Assembly (NCBI RefSeq): GCF_040054535.1
Contig: NC_090794.1
Coordinates: 2,107,501-2,171,500 of the forward strand
Source: Antennarius striatus
Lineage: Eukaryota; Chordata; Actinopteri; Lophiiformes; Antennariidae
DNA: 64,000 bases
Reading direction: 5' to 3'
The notes below the pieces were generated by a model that did not search any database, was not told where the DNA came from, and worked only from the letters and a program-made list of their open reading frames with translations. Every line of letters begins with the position of its first letter. Position 1 is the first letter of the stretch. The position numbers and the translations under genes were made by a program. This document shows positions 33,499 to 46,904 of this stretch, piece by piece.

Positions 33499-36400
33499 CC
33501 GAGGACTCGCCAGGCCTCCGTTTCAGCGCCTCCTCGTCCCACACGGCAGGACTAGCTTCACGCTTCACCTCCGATTTTGCGGGGAAAGCTTTAGCGAGGG
33601 CGGAGGAGGAAGCGTCGGTCTGGTTTGCAGGTCCTGCAGCCTCTTCTTTTGTGGTCTGGGGAGGGGGGGGGGCGAGCTGCCACTAAGTGGATTCTAGTCT
33701 GTCTTTCATTCCCCCCCCGCCCCCCCACAGTAGCCATCAGCTCCTCTTCTAGAGGAGGAAACCCTGTCACGACGCAAAAAAAGGAAAATCTGTTCCTTTA
33801 TTCAGTATTAAAACTGTATTTTAAACGTTTTTACTTTAACTTAAATAGTTGTCTGTGTGGAAACATGAATTCCGGGCACACTGAAGTGTTTATATCACAG
33901 TGTTGTACGATCTAATCAGGTTTAACCTTTAAATTCTCACAGGAGCAGCATTTGTCTCATCCAGGTTTGTCTCATCCAGCAGAGAAGAGGCAACATTTCA
34001 GACGTCTCGTGGTTTTCCTGCAGCGGAAACGTTCAGAATCAAACCTCTGGTGGTGTTTCATCGAGGCGGCTGTTTGTTTAAATGTCCTCCTTTTAGTTTC
34101 TGCTTTAAATCACGCTGATGTTTTTCGTTGAAATGCACCGCGGTGTCACCCCCACGTGAACGGGGGGTCAGTAAAAATGTGTTTTTATACACTGGAGTTC
34201 GGAAGTGAGTGGCTTCAAGAAGTCGGTGGAAGCCGTTTGTCGTGCGGGGGGTGTTTGTGGCGTCGTAGTTCATCTCTCATGAACTCAGAACCTTTTATGT
34301 TAACTGTTGAGGGGGGGGGGGTCTCTTTGCAAGTTTGCACTGCTGTACACTTTTATGTTTTCATTCTGTTTGAAAAAGCCTCCGGCGCCTCACGTCACCA
34401 GGAGGAACTTGATTTAGGAATCGTGGTTGAATCTGTGACCATCCTGTCTGCTGGACTCTGTCTCTGCAATGCTTCTCCCTTTTTTCACTTCCTAAAATAA
34501 AACGTTGTCACTTCACACGTTTTTGCTGTGTTTTGTTTTCCGTTTTCGACCAACCTCACAATAAGTTTTATGTCTCTGTCAACGCAGACAATGAGAGCGG
34601 AGTTTGGGGATTTTTACGCTTCGATTCACAATCTGGAGGGTTTGATGATGCTTTCAAGACACGTCAGACAATCGGAAAATACAGACTCCCAAGTCGGACT
34701 CTGGTTGGATTTGTTTGTAAGAAACACAATCTCGTGAGTTGGTGATGATGTCTGCCATTTGGTTGTGCAAGTAGTTATTATAAAATGAATATTTTTGCAC
34801 AATTTACATTAGAAAGAATCTGAAATCTGATGTTCGATTTTTATATTTTAGCTGCGCAAGTAGAATTATTGCAAATTTGTAATGTTGGGAATTGTCAGTG
34901 GTCAAAAAGCTGATATCTGAACTTGGAAATACTGATGCTCATCATGGAACAGAGCCCTGAACTATGTATAGTTTATAAATAGTACAAGGTTCTGTTCATG
35001 GTCCAAGTTATTAAAGGACTAACATTTTCATGTAAAAATGTACTTTTAGCTTTTTCCTTGCAGGAGTTTTTAGTTTTTAAGTAGAAAAAATTGTGTTATT
35101 GGTTCACAAACACGAGACAAAATGCAATTGTTTCAAATATTTATACAAAAAAAAGAACATCTTGGTGCGTCATGAGTGAAATCTCTACACTCAGAGCATC
35201 GCTTGAATTATTTGTCTCAAAATTTTAAGAAACTGTAGCCCTTGTACATTAATATTCATGTACTTACTCATGTCACAATGTGTGCTCCGATAACAGTTGA
35301 TTCAAACACATTTCATGCTGACGAACACATCGCCGTACAAAATTACAGCAGTTATAATAAAATTACAGCAAGACTAAAAAATATTTTTCATATAAAACAC
35401 CCTAAAAACACAGGAAATGAAAAGCTACCGAAACAGCGACATCCAGTTTGTTATTCAGCTGCAGGTATTTTCAATTCTGTACAAGGAATTTTTAAAAAAA
35501 AACTACAAAAACAGTACATAGCACTTCAATTCAAACACATGACTCTTTCACATTACATTTGTGTTTACTTCCCAGTCTGAAAGTAACGTATATAGGCACA
35601 GTAATTATATCAATGAACCCATGTTTGGCCTATTCCTGTTATTCACAAGTCGAAATCCGGTCGACGGAATTCCTCATCTTTGATTTTAAACTTTGCGGTA
35701 GTTGAAAAGAAATTTATCAGAGCTTCTTTTTCTACAAATGTTGACTTGAAATTGTTCCCGTATTGCAGTCTGGAAGCATCTGTTGAATTGAAACATCTCC
35801 AAGATGACTTCTTTTTTTTAAAAAAAAGACAATGCGATCACATGACTTCTTGTGAATTTGAGCACAATTCCAATTATAATCCACTATTTACAGGCACAGA
35901 CGAGAGCATCCGGTTCAGAGCTTACTTGAAAGTGTTGAATATGTTGAGGTTAATTGTATTTCTGCTCTGCAAGAACTGAATCAATACGTTTTGTAGTTAA
36001 ATAAAGGTTAATTCTATCTGTAACTACTGAGACTCCAGCCTGGACTCGATCCCAGGGGAATCATTTCTCTGTAATTGGACTCTTTTACGATCACATTCTC
36101 ACAGCAGGAAGAATTAACACCTAAGATCGTTCTGTAATGATTAAAACAAAGGTTATTAGAGCCTCTCACACCGTTATCAGATGCTAAACACATAAATGTT
36201 GAGAGGTGAGTTTTTCTGTAGCAGGATATATTTATTCTTTGATCGGAATAAATCTGTGCTTCTGGAGGGAACGTTGTGCTCTTCCTGTTGTGTTGCATCC
36301 CAACTCGCTGTTTTACTCCGCATGAATGCATCTCGATGTAAAAAACATGTGCCTACAGCAGTTCTGCATATCAGGTTAATTTCCACCCTTGATGAATCAG

Positions 36401-36563
36401 ATGTTCACGATGAAGTCACGTTAGCACCATCAGCGCGGTTAAAAGGCATCCGACTTGAGGGTCATTCTGGTTCCGCTGGAAGAGGACGAAGTCGTTTAGC
36501 TCTGTGGTTAAAATCCTGTTGGGCCCAAGAGGTTCAGAGATCTGAAAGGAGGCGACGCCTCCT
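33499..36563. other. nrbp1 3' UTR and spacer to maco1 3' end
   Basis: No coding sequence seen. The nrbp1 3' UTR ends at a canonical AATAAA at 34496-34501, about 1 kb after the stop, with G and C runs on the way. From about 34,520 to 36,563 the sequence is AT-rich. It should contain the maco1 3' UTR on the minus strand, with TTTATT at about 36228 as one possible poly(A) signal. The ORFs here are short and have no recognisable products. Confidence 0.5.
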
Positions 36564-39500
36564 TCACTTCTTCAGGCACTGGTACATCAGCGCTCTGGGG
36601 TTCAGCATGTAGCGCTCTGAGTTGAGCAGCTTGGTGAGATACTGTGGAACCGGGGGCCGGGGGGTCATGTAGGACACGCTGGGGCTGACGGCCATCACCT
36701 CCGCGATCTTCTGCTTCATCTCCCGGATCTCCCGGTCCTGCTTCAGCACTTTATCTGTTAGACAGACAAGTGGAAAACAAATGCATGTTTGACATGTTTG
36801 CCTCCAAAAATGTAAAAGAGGAGTTAAAACACAGGTGCGTGCAGGCCTATGGCCACAAGGTGGTGCTGATGGGCGTAGATTCCAATTTAATGCCAGCAGG
36901 TTCGGTGTTCCTGGACAGGTTTGTAACTGAGCTTCCGGTTCTTCTGCAGATGATTCTGTCGTTTGCAAGAAGACAGTCTAAAACGTGTCAAACTCAAGGC
37001 CAAATGTGGCCCTCAACATCATTTTATGCGGTCTGCAAGAGTATAAAGGGTCAGAGTGGCTAAAAAGGTTTGCTTTGACCAAAACTTAATTTCCCACAAT
37101 GCAGTAATTCAGCCCATTTTAACTTTGATAAAAACGTTTTGAACAAAGTTGACGTCCTAACTTGTGTTTGATGTTATTTTTCTTTATTGATTGATAGTTT
37201 GATCCTTGATTGATGGAGTTCTGTGGGTTTAATAACCTGACGAATTAACATTAAGGAGTAGTTACATTTACATTACATTAGATTGAGTTACATTTATTAG
37301 TTACATCTGGGCCTTTGAGGACAGCCGTGATGCTGATGTGGCCCTCGGGGATAGTGAGTTTGACACTCTGCTCTTACAGACAGACTACACTCACTTTTCG
37401 TTTCCTTGTCTGACTCCCAGTCAGACGGTTTATTAGTTGTCTTCACTCTTTGTCATAAATGAACTGCTATCCGGTGCGAAACGGATCAAAACAGTCAGAA
37501 CCTCTTCCCAAAATCGAAGCCGCAAGGAAACGACTCTTTCATCTACCGGGGTAAACCCCGACTTGTGGGGTCACATCTGCCCCCCTCAACCAGTGCAACT
37601 CCAGGGAAATACCCCTGTTCAAGCCCCCTAACAAAAGGCAGGAGCGGAGCGTTGTCGATAGCATCCATCAGCGGTGATAGAGAAGCTTGTGGATATTAAA
37701 CTGATTTGGAAGTGATGACAGGGCGCTGCAGATAATCCTTACAATAAACAGCCACATCTCCATCTTTGATGATTACGTCTTGACAAACATTTGTTCCTTC
37801 TCAAAATAGCCGTAATCCCTTCAGCGAAGGCAAAACTTGTGTGCAAATAAAACGAGAAATGCAAATAAAGCCACCTTGCGCTATCTCCAGCTGTCGGCGG
37901 GCGTCTCCCAGCGCGGAGAAGAGATCCAGCTTGATGCGTGTCTCTGCGCTCAGGTTGTACTCCAGATGCTGGGCCTTCTCCTGCATGGCGGACAGCGTGG
38001 ACAGCAGCATGTCCGTCTCCTTCTCCACGCAGCGGTACTTCCCCAGAGCCTGAAAGAAACACCGGCACGAGTTACATCAGCAGCGCTGGCAAGAAGAACG
38101 CCGGAGGGAGTCTGCGCTTCAGTTCCCTAAGTCAATTTGTGCTTTTTTAAATTGATAGCTTTCATATTTTTTTTCTATTTGTTTTCATATTAGTAAAGCG
38201 TTCTCAGTGAAATTCACTGAAGGAACTGTTAAGCGCAGAGCAAACAAAAAAACCACACGTGACACGATGAACTCCAAAAAATACACCAAAGCTGCAGGAG
38301 ATGTCTTCAAATAGCTCTGGGTGATTTTCTGTCATCAGAGCGTCGTTTTAATCAAGTACCTGGCGTCTCCTTGTAGCATGCTGCGTGGAGAGGACGCCCA
38401 AGAACACAACTGCATTCTGATGTGATGGACAAAACATTCACGGCAAGCAAAAATAAAAGAAATAATGAAAAATACGTCTCCACGGAAAAAAACATTCGAT
38501 GTTCTATCAGCTGTACAAACACAATGAAATAAAGACGGATTCAAACAGCAAATCTAGATGAAGACAAACCAAATACTCCAACACTTGAGACTCACAAGAC
38601 ACTTAAAAGTCACAAGTTCATTCCCAAAGAGAGTTGAAACGATACCTCAACATCACTCTCTAGCTCTAGCACGCGACTCTCTTTCGCTTGAACCTCCAGC
38701 TGCAGTTGTTTAAACTCTGTCTCTAGCTCTTTAACTCTCTTCCTTAACATTTGGCTCTCACAGAGTTCCTGTCTGCTGTGGGGGGGACAGAGACGGGACA
38801 GTTTGGAGCTGTGAGAAACAAACAGGACACGTTCACACACCGGCTGCAGGCTGGGAGCAGAATACGTTTAAAAGACATACAAGTTGTTGTTTTTAGGAAC
38901 AGTTCTGATACTTTCTTGGGGATGATGATTTGTTTTAGCTGGGAAAAGTTAAACACTGTTGTTATACGTCAAGCACAAAGACTTTAAACTGCTAGCTTTG
39001 ATTCTCACTGATGACTTTATGATTATTTCAAAGTGCGCAAGACAAAAATGTGGAAATAAAATTCAAGATAAATGCTTTCAATTGTTGGAAACTTCCAAGA
39101 AAAAGAACCCACAAAGGCTAGATAAGACTTTTCATCCGCCTGCCAGCAGGGAAGTGACGTCGCTAAACGATACGTGGACAAACCTAAAGGCAAATCCCTT
39201 GGATTAGACTTTATTTGCCTTGACTAAACTGTTTTGATGTGAGCTACCTGTTTGTCAGACTCCGGGCGGTGCTGGCTGCGTCCTCCACCTTCTGGGCCTG
39301 AAGCTCTGCCAGCTGCTTCTCCACGGAGACTCTGGCCTCCGTCTCGGCTCGCGTCTTCTTCTCCAGCATGGCGCTGCTCTGCTTGTCCCTCTGCTTGGTT
39401 TTCGTCAGGCAGAGAATCCTGCAGGAAAAGCGTCAAAAACACCATAAAAAAAATGCAGCCGGACTTTAAAAAAAGCAGGCTTTCGTCGTCCCTCGAAGTC

Positions 39501-42500
39501 GTTGAGTCACTGCGGAGCCCTCCGGTTTAAAAACTGGAACAGAACTGGGGATAAAATGTTTGCTTCAAACCGGCTGCAAAGACGATCAATGAGACGCGAT
39601 CGAACATCGCTGCAAAAACAATCAGACAGGAGATGTTGGTATTGTCATACTTATGAATCTGTTACCTTGGCAACTAACTATACTTACTGTGCAGCAGGAT
39701 AAAAGCTCTTATCCACGACAGTAACACTGCTGTGTTATTATATTCTATTGTATGTAATATTGTTATCGACCCAGTTGAAAAACAGACCCGTAAATCCTTC
39801 CAAACAAACCAAACGTCTGCTTCAGATCCGTCACAGACGATCGCGGCTCCGGCAGCGTTTCCGCCTGCATTCGTTCCGGTTTTTGCTTTTCTATTTCCAG
39901 CCCGACGCGGGTTGTAAACCGCTGGAGAAGCGGAGCCAAAGCCGAGGGTCGGGAGCTGACGGGTGACTCACTTGCTCTGCAGGAGCATGTTGGACTGTCT
40001 GAGGAGGGAGACCTCGGGCCTCAGGCTCCTCTCGCTGTTGGTGAGGTTGCAGATGTGACTCCTCAGCTCCTGTTCGCTCTGCCTGTTGGCCTGCAGCTCG
40101 GCCTTCAGCCTCCGCAGCTCCTGCTCCAGCCTGACGTCGCACACAAACACAGAAGAAACACCTTTAAGCCGTTTCCTCCGACACAAACCTGCTCTTAAAC
40201 GTCCGTCGGGTCGTACTTGGTCTGCTCTGCGTGGTAGTTTGGAGTTCCCGCGGCGCCCGCGTCCCAGTTGGGGCTGACAGTTTTGGAGCTGGATCTCTGT
40301 TTCTTCTCCGTCCTCCCCGCCGGTGGGGATGGATTGTTTGCCCGACCTCCGTGGGCTTTTGGCGAGGGGCTCTTTGCCGCCCGTGCGGCTTTGCTTCCCT
40401 GCTCCTCTTGAGGTAGACTTTCCAGGATTGTGGATAATTCTGCTCCCCCTGCCCCAGAGTGGCCCAGATCTCTGGATTCTGCAGGTCTGGATGACGGAGT
40501 TCGGCGGTTTGACTCGGCCGGTCGCCCCTCGGGCGTTCCTTTCTCTGTCTCCACGCTGCAGATCTGGAGGCAGTCCAGAGTGTGTCCCTCCTCGTGAGTC
40601 ACCGCAGCTCCGTTCTGACACTGATACTGAGTCGCCTCGGGCTTCACCTTCCACTTTGAGCCTGAGAGGAGGCAAATGAAAATAAAAAAAAAGGTCAATG
40701 TCAGCACTGTATTTGTGGAGCTCCTATATGAAGGGTGTGAAGACGACTACAGGCTGTTGTTAACACAAGTTTAGGTTGTTTTGCTCTCTTTATTTCACCT
40801 AAACGACCACCAGTCTTGTACAAAAACCGCATTTCAGCATGATAAATGTATCGGCAATTGTTTTTGCTGCCACGTGAGCACTTTCATAATTTTTATTTGG
40901 ATGAGAAAAGGGAGGTGGCTGTTATGTAAGAAGCTCTGACTCATTGCCTGGAGAGTTTGTAGATTAACTTGTGATCAAATGTGGAAAATTTATTCTAGGG
41001 GATGGGATTGACGCGCTCAATGCATTGTTTTTATGTTTAAAGTAGGTGAACACAAATCTATGGCTACACTACTGCTCAAGTACTGACTTACAGAAGCTGC
41101 CATCACATTAGAATCCCTTCAGTAGGATAGGGATCCTGATGCTAATGCACTATTGTGATAAAAGCAGGTCATTAACAGCATTAGCACTTGTAATGTAATA
41201 AGACAGCATCACTGTAGCCTCTAGCTAAAAGTGTTAGCATCACAGCGACTGAGGTGTTGATGAAAAGTGAGATGTAAATGTAAAACATGAATAACATGTG
41301 TAAAACTTAGTGTTTAGAGTTTATAAGATACAAGACAGCAGGACAGACGTTTCAGTGTCGTTATTTTATGCTGGAGGAATAAAAATTACTCACTGCTGCT
41401 GCCGTCGGTGCCGGTCTTGGGGTAAACCTGCAGGCCCGGGGGGAGGGAGTGCTGCAGGAGGTGCATATGGAAGTCGTTTTCGCTTTGCACTGACTTCTGG
41501 ATGCGCAGCTTAAAGATGTTGGTGAAATAACAGGTGGCATAAAAGCCCAGATACACGACAGGATATCCGATGCTGGACGTGAGCACAAAGTGGAAAACAG
41601 AGTTAGAACATGTAGAAACACACATCTTAGCTAAGAGATCTCTCTAAAGTGGGATTTGCATTAGATCAACGAACCAGTGTGCAGCGAAAAGATGGGACAG
41701 GTTGGCGTGAGAGGTTTTCAGGTCCTTGAGTCGAAGCGAAGCCTCTGAGTAAACGAGGAGGATCCACAAGGACGCCGTGGAGATGCAGATGCCCTTCTCT
41801 GCAGACGACAAATCAAATCAAATAAATTCACCGCTAATTCAAGCAAATTCCGGATCCCAAACGATGAGCCTCACACTCACCTGTGTGCCAGATGTAGTTG
41901 AACAAGACGTAGGTGCTGGCCACAAAGAACAGCCAGTGCAGAGGAACAAAAATTAAACAAAAGATGTCCAGAGTGAAGGCAGCACAAACAAAAACTACAC
42001 AAATAACCTGCAAACAAACAAACATCGGAGGGTTAGACAGATGTTTTTAAAGTTACTCCAGTTAACTGCACATCTGAGAAAAAAAGCACTTGTCCTGCTC
42101 AGAGAATGAGACTAAATTCAAATTTAAACCTGGAAAATAACAATAACAAAAAAAAATTGATCTTTGAACATGGAAATTACTTGATTGTTGTTTCCTGAAC
42201 ACTTTAAGAAAAAAACACTGCACAGTTTTTGAGTTGAGCTTCAGAAACGAAACACCGAAACATCATTTTAATCACGGTTGGCGGTAAAAGACACTGCGTG
42301 CGATTTGGGCCACATGCTAACAACGTGACATCACACGGCCGTGGCGCTCACCAGCCCGTGGCAGTGGAACGTGGTGTACACACTCCCGAAGAAAAGCCAG
42401 CAGGGCCACAGATACTCCAGTCTGAACTCCAGGATGAAATCCGCCAGCAGCACCAGCGTCCACATCATCATGAACTTCAGGACAGTGTAGGCGCTGTAGA

Positions 42501-43574
42501 ATATGTAATAAAAGCAAAAAAATTACAGCTCTTATTATTTTACGTCAGGCATCAAAAGACCACAAATCACATTATTAAACCTAAAATCCAGCAGTCGCGT
42601 CTTAAAATTTTGCAGTTTTTACGTAAAAGAATGAGTTTTATCAGGCAACCAGGGGCCAAACAGGGCCTGCTTGTCCTCCTTTGTTCTGCTAGCACATCAC
42701 CCCTTCTTTGTTTGGTAACCATGGCGATATTTCATCTGGAGGAGAGGGGGAGCGCCATAACATCCTGCAGGGCACACTTCAATTATCTCTTTTGATATTT
42801 TATGGACATGATGGCTATTTTAATTTATTATTTTATAATAAATAACAAAATACAGGTCAGCCCATAATGATAATGTGTGGAATTATTATCATCTATAAAA
42901 GAACAGGGAGACCACAGCATCATAAATTCGAATACTTATTTAGAAACGATATAAGGATGTCAGCTGAATTTTAATTTAAATCTGGTTTTTAATTTATATC
43001 ATAGCTATTTTTTTAACCATTTTATTACACATTAATCTTAGAGAATCCACCTCTAAGATTCTAAAAAAAAAGGACAATATTTGCAGTTTAAAAATAACAA
43101 TCCTGGCACTACTTTCTTGTCTTATTTGGAATGTAGTCACAACAAGTGGTGATTCGTCCAGAGGGGTTTTTATTTTTTTTATTTTTTTTCTATTCACGCT
43201 GAGTTATTAAACCGAACGCCAGACAAAGCAGGCCGCCGTTATAACGTCATCCACGCCTCCATGTAAACAAATAACGGGTCAACTCATTCCCGTGTCGGCG
43301 GCTCTCAGCCGCGATGGAGGCCGGGAAAAGCTCCAGACTGGCGGCCACGGACGTGAGCCGAGGCAGCCGGGAGTCGGAACAAAGACGGATAACACAACAA
43401 AAGCAGCTTCCGCCGGGCTCGCGCCCACCCGCCAGCAGAGAGGCGCGCGCGCGCTCGCACGGGCCTGGGGGCGCGCGCACGCGCGGCGCTAGCTTACCTC
43501 TCAGACAGCTTCTCCGTGATTTTCAGTTTCTTCATCTTCCGTAGCCTGCTCGCGTCCACATAGCGTTTCTTCAT
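36564..43574 (-). CDS. maco1: Macoilin (ER multi-pass and coiled-coil protein)
   Basis: Eleven coding exons on the minus strand: 43574-43498, 42493-42352, 42007-41881, 41798-41675, 41572-41394, 40661-40217, 40130-39972, 39418-39248, 38775-38646, 38049-37875, 36754-36564; total 639 codons plus stop (human MACO1 664). The first third has four hydrophobic helices, for example VLKFMMMWTLVLLADFILEF, VVFVCAAFTLDIFCLIFVP and CIGYPVVYLGFYATCYF. A Ser/Pro/Lys-rich linker, the large 445-base exon, is poorly conserved. The C-terminal half is coiled coil (LEQELRRLKAELQANRQ, LEKKTRAETEARVSVEKQLA, AETRIKLDLFSALGDARRQL, MKQKIAEVMAV) ending in MYQCLKK. Macoilin acts in neuronal excitability in C. elegans and locates to rough ER. 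The start at 43574 sits in a CpG-rich block. Confidence 0.95.
36985..37366. mobile_element. Non-autonomous hAT-like MITE in maco1 intron
   Basis: Terminal inverted repeats GTGTCAAACTCA (36985-36996) and TGAGTTTGACAC (37355-37366) are exact complements. Both are followed inward by the 'aaggcc/ggcc...tgtggccc' wording common in hAT (Charlie-type) MITEs. The 382-base element has no coding capacity. A clear 8-base target duplication was not seen. Confidence 0.6.
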
Positions 43575-43890
43575 CGTACGGCTTCCGTTCCCTCCGTGCT
43601 GGTCGGTTGTTACGCCGCGGCGGCGGCCGAGAAGACGCGGAGGAAAAAAGAGCGCAGACCGGACGGGGGGGGGGAAAAGGAGCCTCCTGGTGGGAGATGA
43701 TGCTCCGCTAAATAAAAAAAAAAAAAAAAACCTGCGACGACGTCTGGGAAGACGCGCGCCCAGCGGTGACGCGCATGCGCAGTGGGATGTTCCACCGACA
43801 GGCGCTCAGAGCAGGAGAGGGGACCCACCATCAGATAGCATACCTTAGCTGCTGTATGCTGTAATACTTATATACACTGTATATAACGAT
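43575..43890 (-). promoter_or_regulatory. maco1: maco1 CpG-rich promoter and 5' UTR
   Basis: CpG-dense sequence just upstream of the macoilin ATG, including a run of CG-containing triplets at 43615-43635 and GCGCATGCGCA at 43769-43779, an NRF1-type palindrome typical of TATA-less promoters. Copies of parts of this block recur at about 48738-48833 and 50335-50530. Confidence 0.6.
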
Positions 43891-43914
43891 TTAATAAATT
43901 AGATAATAAAGTTT

Positions 43915-44305
43915 TGTTCATTTTAATTCACATTTAAATGTTGAAACATCACCTGTCAGGTGAATATGTTTGAGCAACCTGGGCCTGAACCCTTGAGTAA
44001 ATGTTTTTAACTCATGCAAAATCTCATAGTTTTCTGCCAAACAAACTTGCCTGTCTAAAGAGCAAATATCACATCCTGTTTACATTTGAATGACAAGGGT
44101 ATAAAAACCCCAACATGTTAGTGTCAGTTCAGTCGACTTCCTTGGAAGAAAGACACACGATCAGGTATGATCTGATATCCGTAATCTTAATCTTAAAAAT
44201 TAGACATTTATGTCTTTTCTATGGTTGCTTATCTTCTATATAATTTCTTGTATGTAAGTCAAACCCGTTGTCCCTGGTTTAACCCCCCTGGACACAACCT
44301 CTACA
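43915..44305 (+). promoter_or_regulatory. Promoter and 5' UTR of CAP gene copy A (repeat unit)
   Basis: A roughly 390-base unit starting near ATTCACATTTAAATGTTGAA and ending at the CAP start codon. It includes a TATA box (GGGTATAAAAA near 44098), 5' UTR sequence TCAGTTCAGTCGACTTCC and a putative 5' intron. Similar units lie at 46905-47280, 48885-49275 and 50560-51146, each before a CAP first exon except the second. Confidence 0.65.
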
Positions 44306-45350
44306 ATGAATACTTGGGTCTTCATCTGTGCCTTCGGGCTCCTCACTGCCCTCCAGGTTCATGCAGAACTCTCTGAGGTAAAATATCTGTTCTAGAATGT
44401 AGAGTTTCATAGCTGTTGTTTATTATCTTAAAAATGTTAAAACAGTCCAGTATTTAGTCCAGTCCAGCATTTAAAGTCATGTTGTGGGATTTCCCACATG
44501 TAACTGGGTGGAACAGATCATAGTTTGGTGGGCCGGATTACAAACACTAAAGGGCCACACATGGCCCGCGGGCCGTAATTTGCCCATGCCTGCTTTAGAG
44601 GAACATATCTTTACATAATTGTAAATGATCTCTCTGCTCCTCCTCTTGAACACTAGCTAGCGGCTGTGGAGAGAACATCTACATGACCACCAGAAGACCA
44701 AACTGGACATATGCTATCAAAAGAATGTACGGTGAGGTCTGGGACTGGAAATATGGAGTGGGACCTGTCAGGAGTGGAGCAATTGTTGGACACTTCACAC
44801 AGGTGTTATTTCTGACTGAATGAAGAACACAAGGACTTAATTATGTGAAGTACACTAATAATTCTAGATCTCGTGCCCTTTTCTCCCGCAGATTGTGTGG
44901 CACAATTCCAACCAGATTGGCTGTGGGAAGGCCAACTGCCCTAACAACTTTCTGAAAACCTTCTTGGTCTGCCAGTACTGCCCTCCGTAAGCAGACAGCA
45001 TGTCCCCTGACTTACATAATCACATCATGTAATTTAACACGTGTTAGCAACACGTTTTTGTAAAGGTTTCAATTTTTTTGATAAATCTGTAGACAATTTT
45101 TTTTTTTTGATCCTTTCGGACCGTGTTGTCTTTGCGAGTGTACATTAGAGAATCTCCCAGTTATTTCTCGTCAGACGTTAGCATTTGTTACTTTTCTTTA
45201 AAATTAAAAGTGGTTTTCAAAACATTTGCACAATTCCAAGAATCCACTTTTTAATTGTATTTTGTAATTCATCTAACTCTTAATTTCCAGTAAGGGCTCT
45301 CTGAGTAAAAGAGAAACCTCCGGTTGCATATTTTTAAAGGTGTTGAAGAG

Positions 45351-45382
<32 letters not shown>

Positions 45383-45773
45383 GTCCTTCCACATTATAAT
45401 GATGTAGTTATCCTCAAATAGTAATGATTTGAGTCTTTTGTGGTTAATATTTGTTGTTTTGGACTACATTGCAGAGGAAACTACAATACTTATCACCCCT
45501 ACGAGGCTGGAACCCCCTGTGCCGACTGCCCTGATGCCTGTGATGGCAAACTGTGCAGTGAGTTAAATTACTCAGCTCGGTGACCTCTATGACTTAGCAG
45601 GCTGTTCCACCATAGCAGGGAGGGGAATCTCCTTCATATTACGTGACCAATCCTTTTCTGTCGTGTCTTTCACCTCCAGCCAACTATTGATTGGTCGCCA
45701 TAAGTTTGCCACCTGTCCTGAGGTGGACTCCTGGTGTCTCGCCACCTGCCATTGCAGCAATAATATCATCTGA
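44306..45773 (+). pseudogene. CAP/CRISP-type gene copy A, incomplete
   Basis: Exon 1 (44306-44377) encodes a signal peptide nearly identical to copy C ([20 protein letters not shown]). Exons homologous to 5, 6 and 7 of copy C follow at 44657-44802, 44892-44986 and 45475-45557 with good splice sites, and a last-exon relative lies at 45680-45773. The exons that carry the first half of the CAP domain (2-4 of copy C) are absent; sequence jumps from the intron after exon 1 to the intron before exon 5. The last exon does not read cleanly. The exon 5 relative is one codon longer and diverged (GENIYMTTRRPNWTYAIKRM). It is best read as a decayed or partial gene. Confidence 0.7.
44520..44597. mobile_element. 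hAT MITE remnant in copy A intron
   Basis: GGGCCACACATGGCCCGCGG and CCCATGCCTGCTTTAGAGG are the end of the same hAT-like MITE that is whole at 58801-59101, in opposite orientation. Most of the other half is gone. Confidence 0.6.
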
Positions 45774-46904
45774 ATGTCAGCGTTGGCTCCAATGATCTAA
45801 ATGATCAGTTTCAATAAATATATATCAGCAGCATCATAAAAGCCTGTGTCCTCTGATTTAATTATAACACATCACCACTAAATATTATTTGAATGTTAAC
45901 TGTATGTTTATAATAGTTATTCTAATAGTGAACGTATACACACACTTAGAAAGGAGGAAGTGGAAGGAGAAAATAGCTGAGAGGATAAAAACTGACTAAA
46001 GAAACAGTTTAATGTTTATTATATTTAGATAAATAAATACACAAAGAATGTCTTCTAATTAAGGAGCTTCACTTAAGCTAAGAATCTTGTTAAAATGGTA
46101 ATAAAAGTGGTTGTCAACTTAATCAGTCATCACAAGTATTCCTGATATGCTCATTATTATTGTCATTTTTATTATTATTCTTATTATAATTAAGGAGCTT
46201 CACTAAAGCCAACACTTCTCAATTTTTTTTTTCCGTACTAGAATAAAGTTATCCAAAGCTGTTCAAGTCAATCCACTGGACGCTAATAAAGTTCATGAAC
46301 TTTCTTTACTGTCTTCTTACAGTATTTTCTGCACTATAAGGCGCACTGGACTATAAGGCACACCTTCAATGAATGGCATATTTTAAAACTGTTTTCATAT
46401 ATAAGGTGCACTAGATTATGAGGCGCACTGCCGGTTTGGGAGAAAATTAAGCTGAAACATTGAGCAGGAGCTGAGAGTTCAGTTTCATGCTTCAAAGCTC
46501 ACTTTGAAAAGCTGTGACTGCCTGAAGGAGCTCATTTTAGCCATTAATCCTGACTTCCCTACTATGATAAAAAAAAAAGAAAGAAAACAAATCAGCACAA
46601 ATTGTTTTATTCATTTTTCTTTTGTACATTAAAAGGTCTTTTTTACATTGTGCTCCTCGGTTAACGTTGCTGAAGTGAATTTGAATTTGTTATTACGTAT
46701 TGATTTTATTTAATTTTATTTTTCAGTATCAAATGGTGCAATAAGTTGTTCAAAAATGTTTAAAGTTTAAACAAGGTTTGATGCACTTAAAATCTTTTCT
46801 GTTATAGACCAAAATATAATGTTAATAACGTTATTATTTGTTATAAATTGTTATAAAAAATTTTTGTTCTTTTTTGTTTTCTTTAATGTTAATAAGGATA
46901 CAAT
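45774..46904. other. CAP copy A 3' flank and AT-rich spacer
   Basis: The poly(A) signal AATAAA at about 45814 is followed by a 3'-flank unit that recurs at 47285-47600 and, inverted, near 57590-57900. The rest (46140-46900) is AT-rich with poly-T runs and one MITE end (46320-46440). No coding sequence seen. Confidence 0.5.
46320..46440. mobile_element. MITE end related to the 62340-62807 element
   Basis: Starts with CAGTATTTTCTGCACTATAA after a TA dinucleotide and contains repeats of 'ATAAGGCGCAC', the same terminal sequence as the element at 62340-62807. The opposite end was not found, so the copy looks truncated. Confidence 0.5.

Noticed and set aside
39968-40675. 235-codon minus-strand ORF over maco1 exons as one protein
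   Set aside because: It reads through an intron (40216-40131); only the part from 40130 agrees in frame with macoilin, and the exon at 40661-40217 uses another frame.
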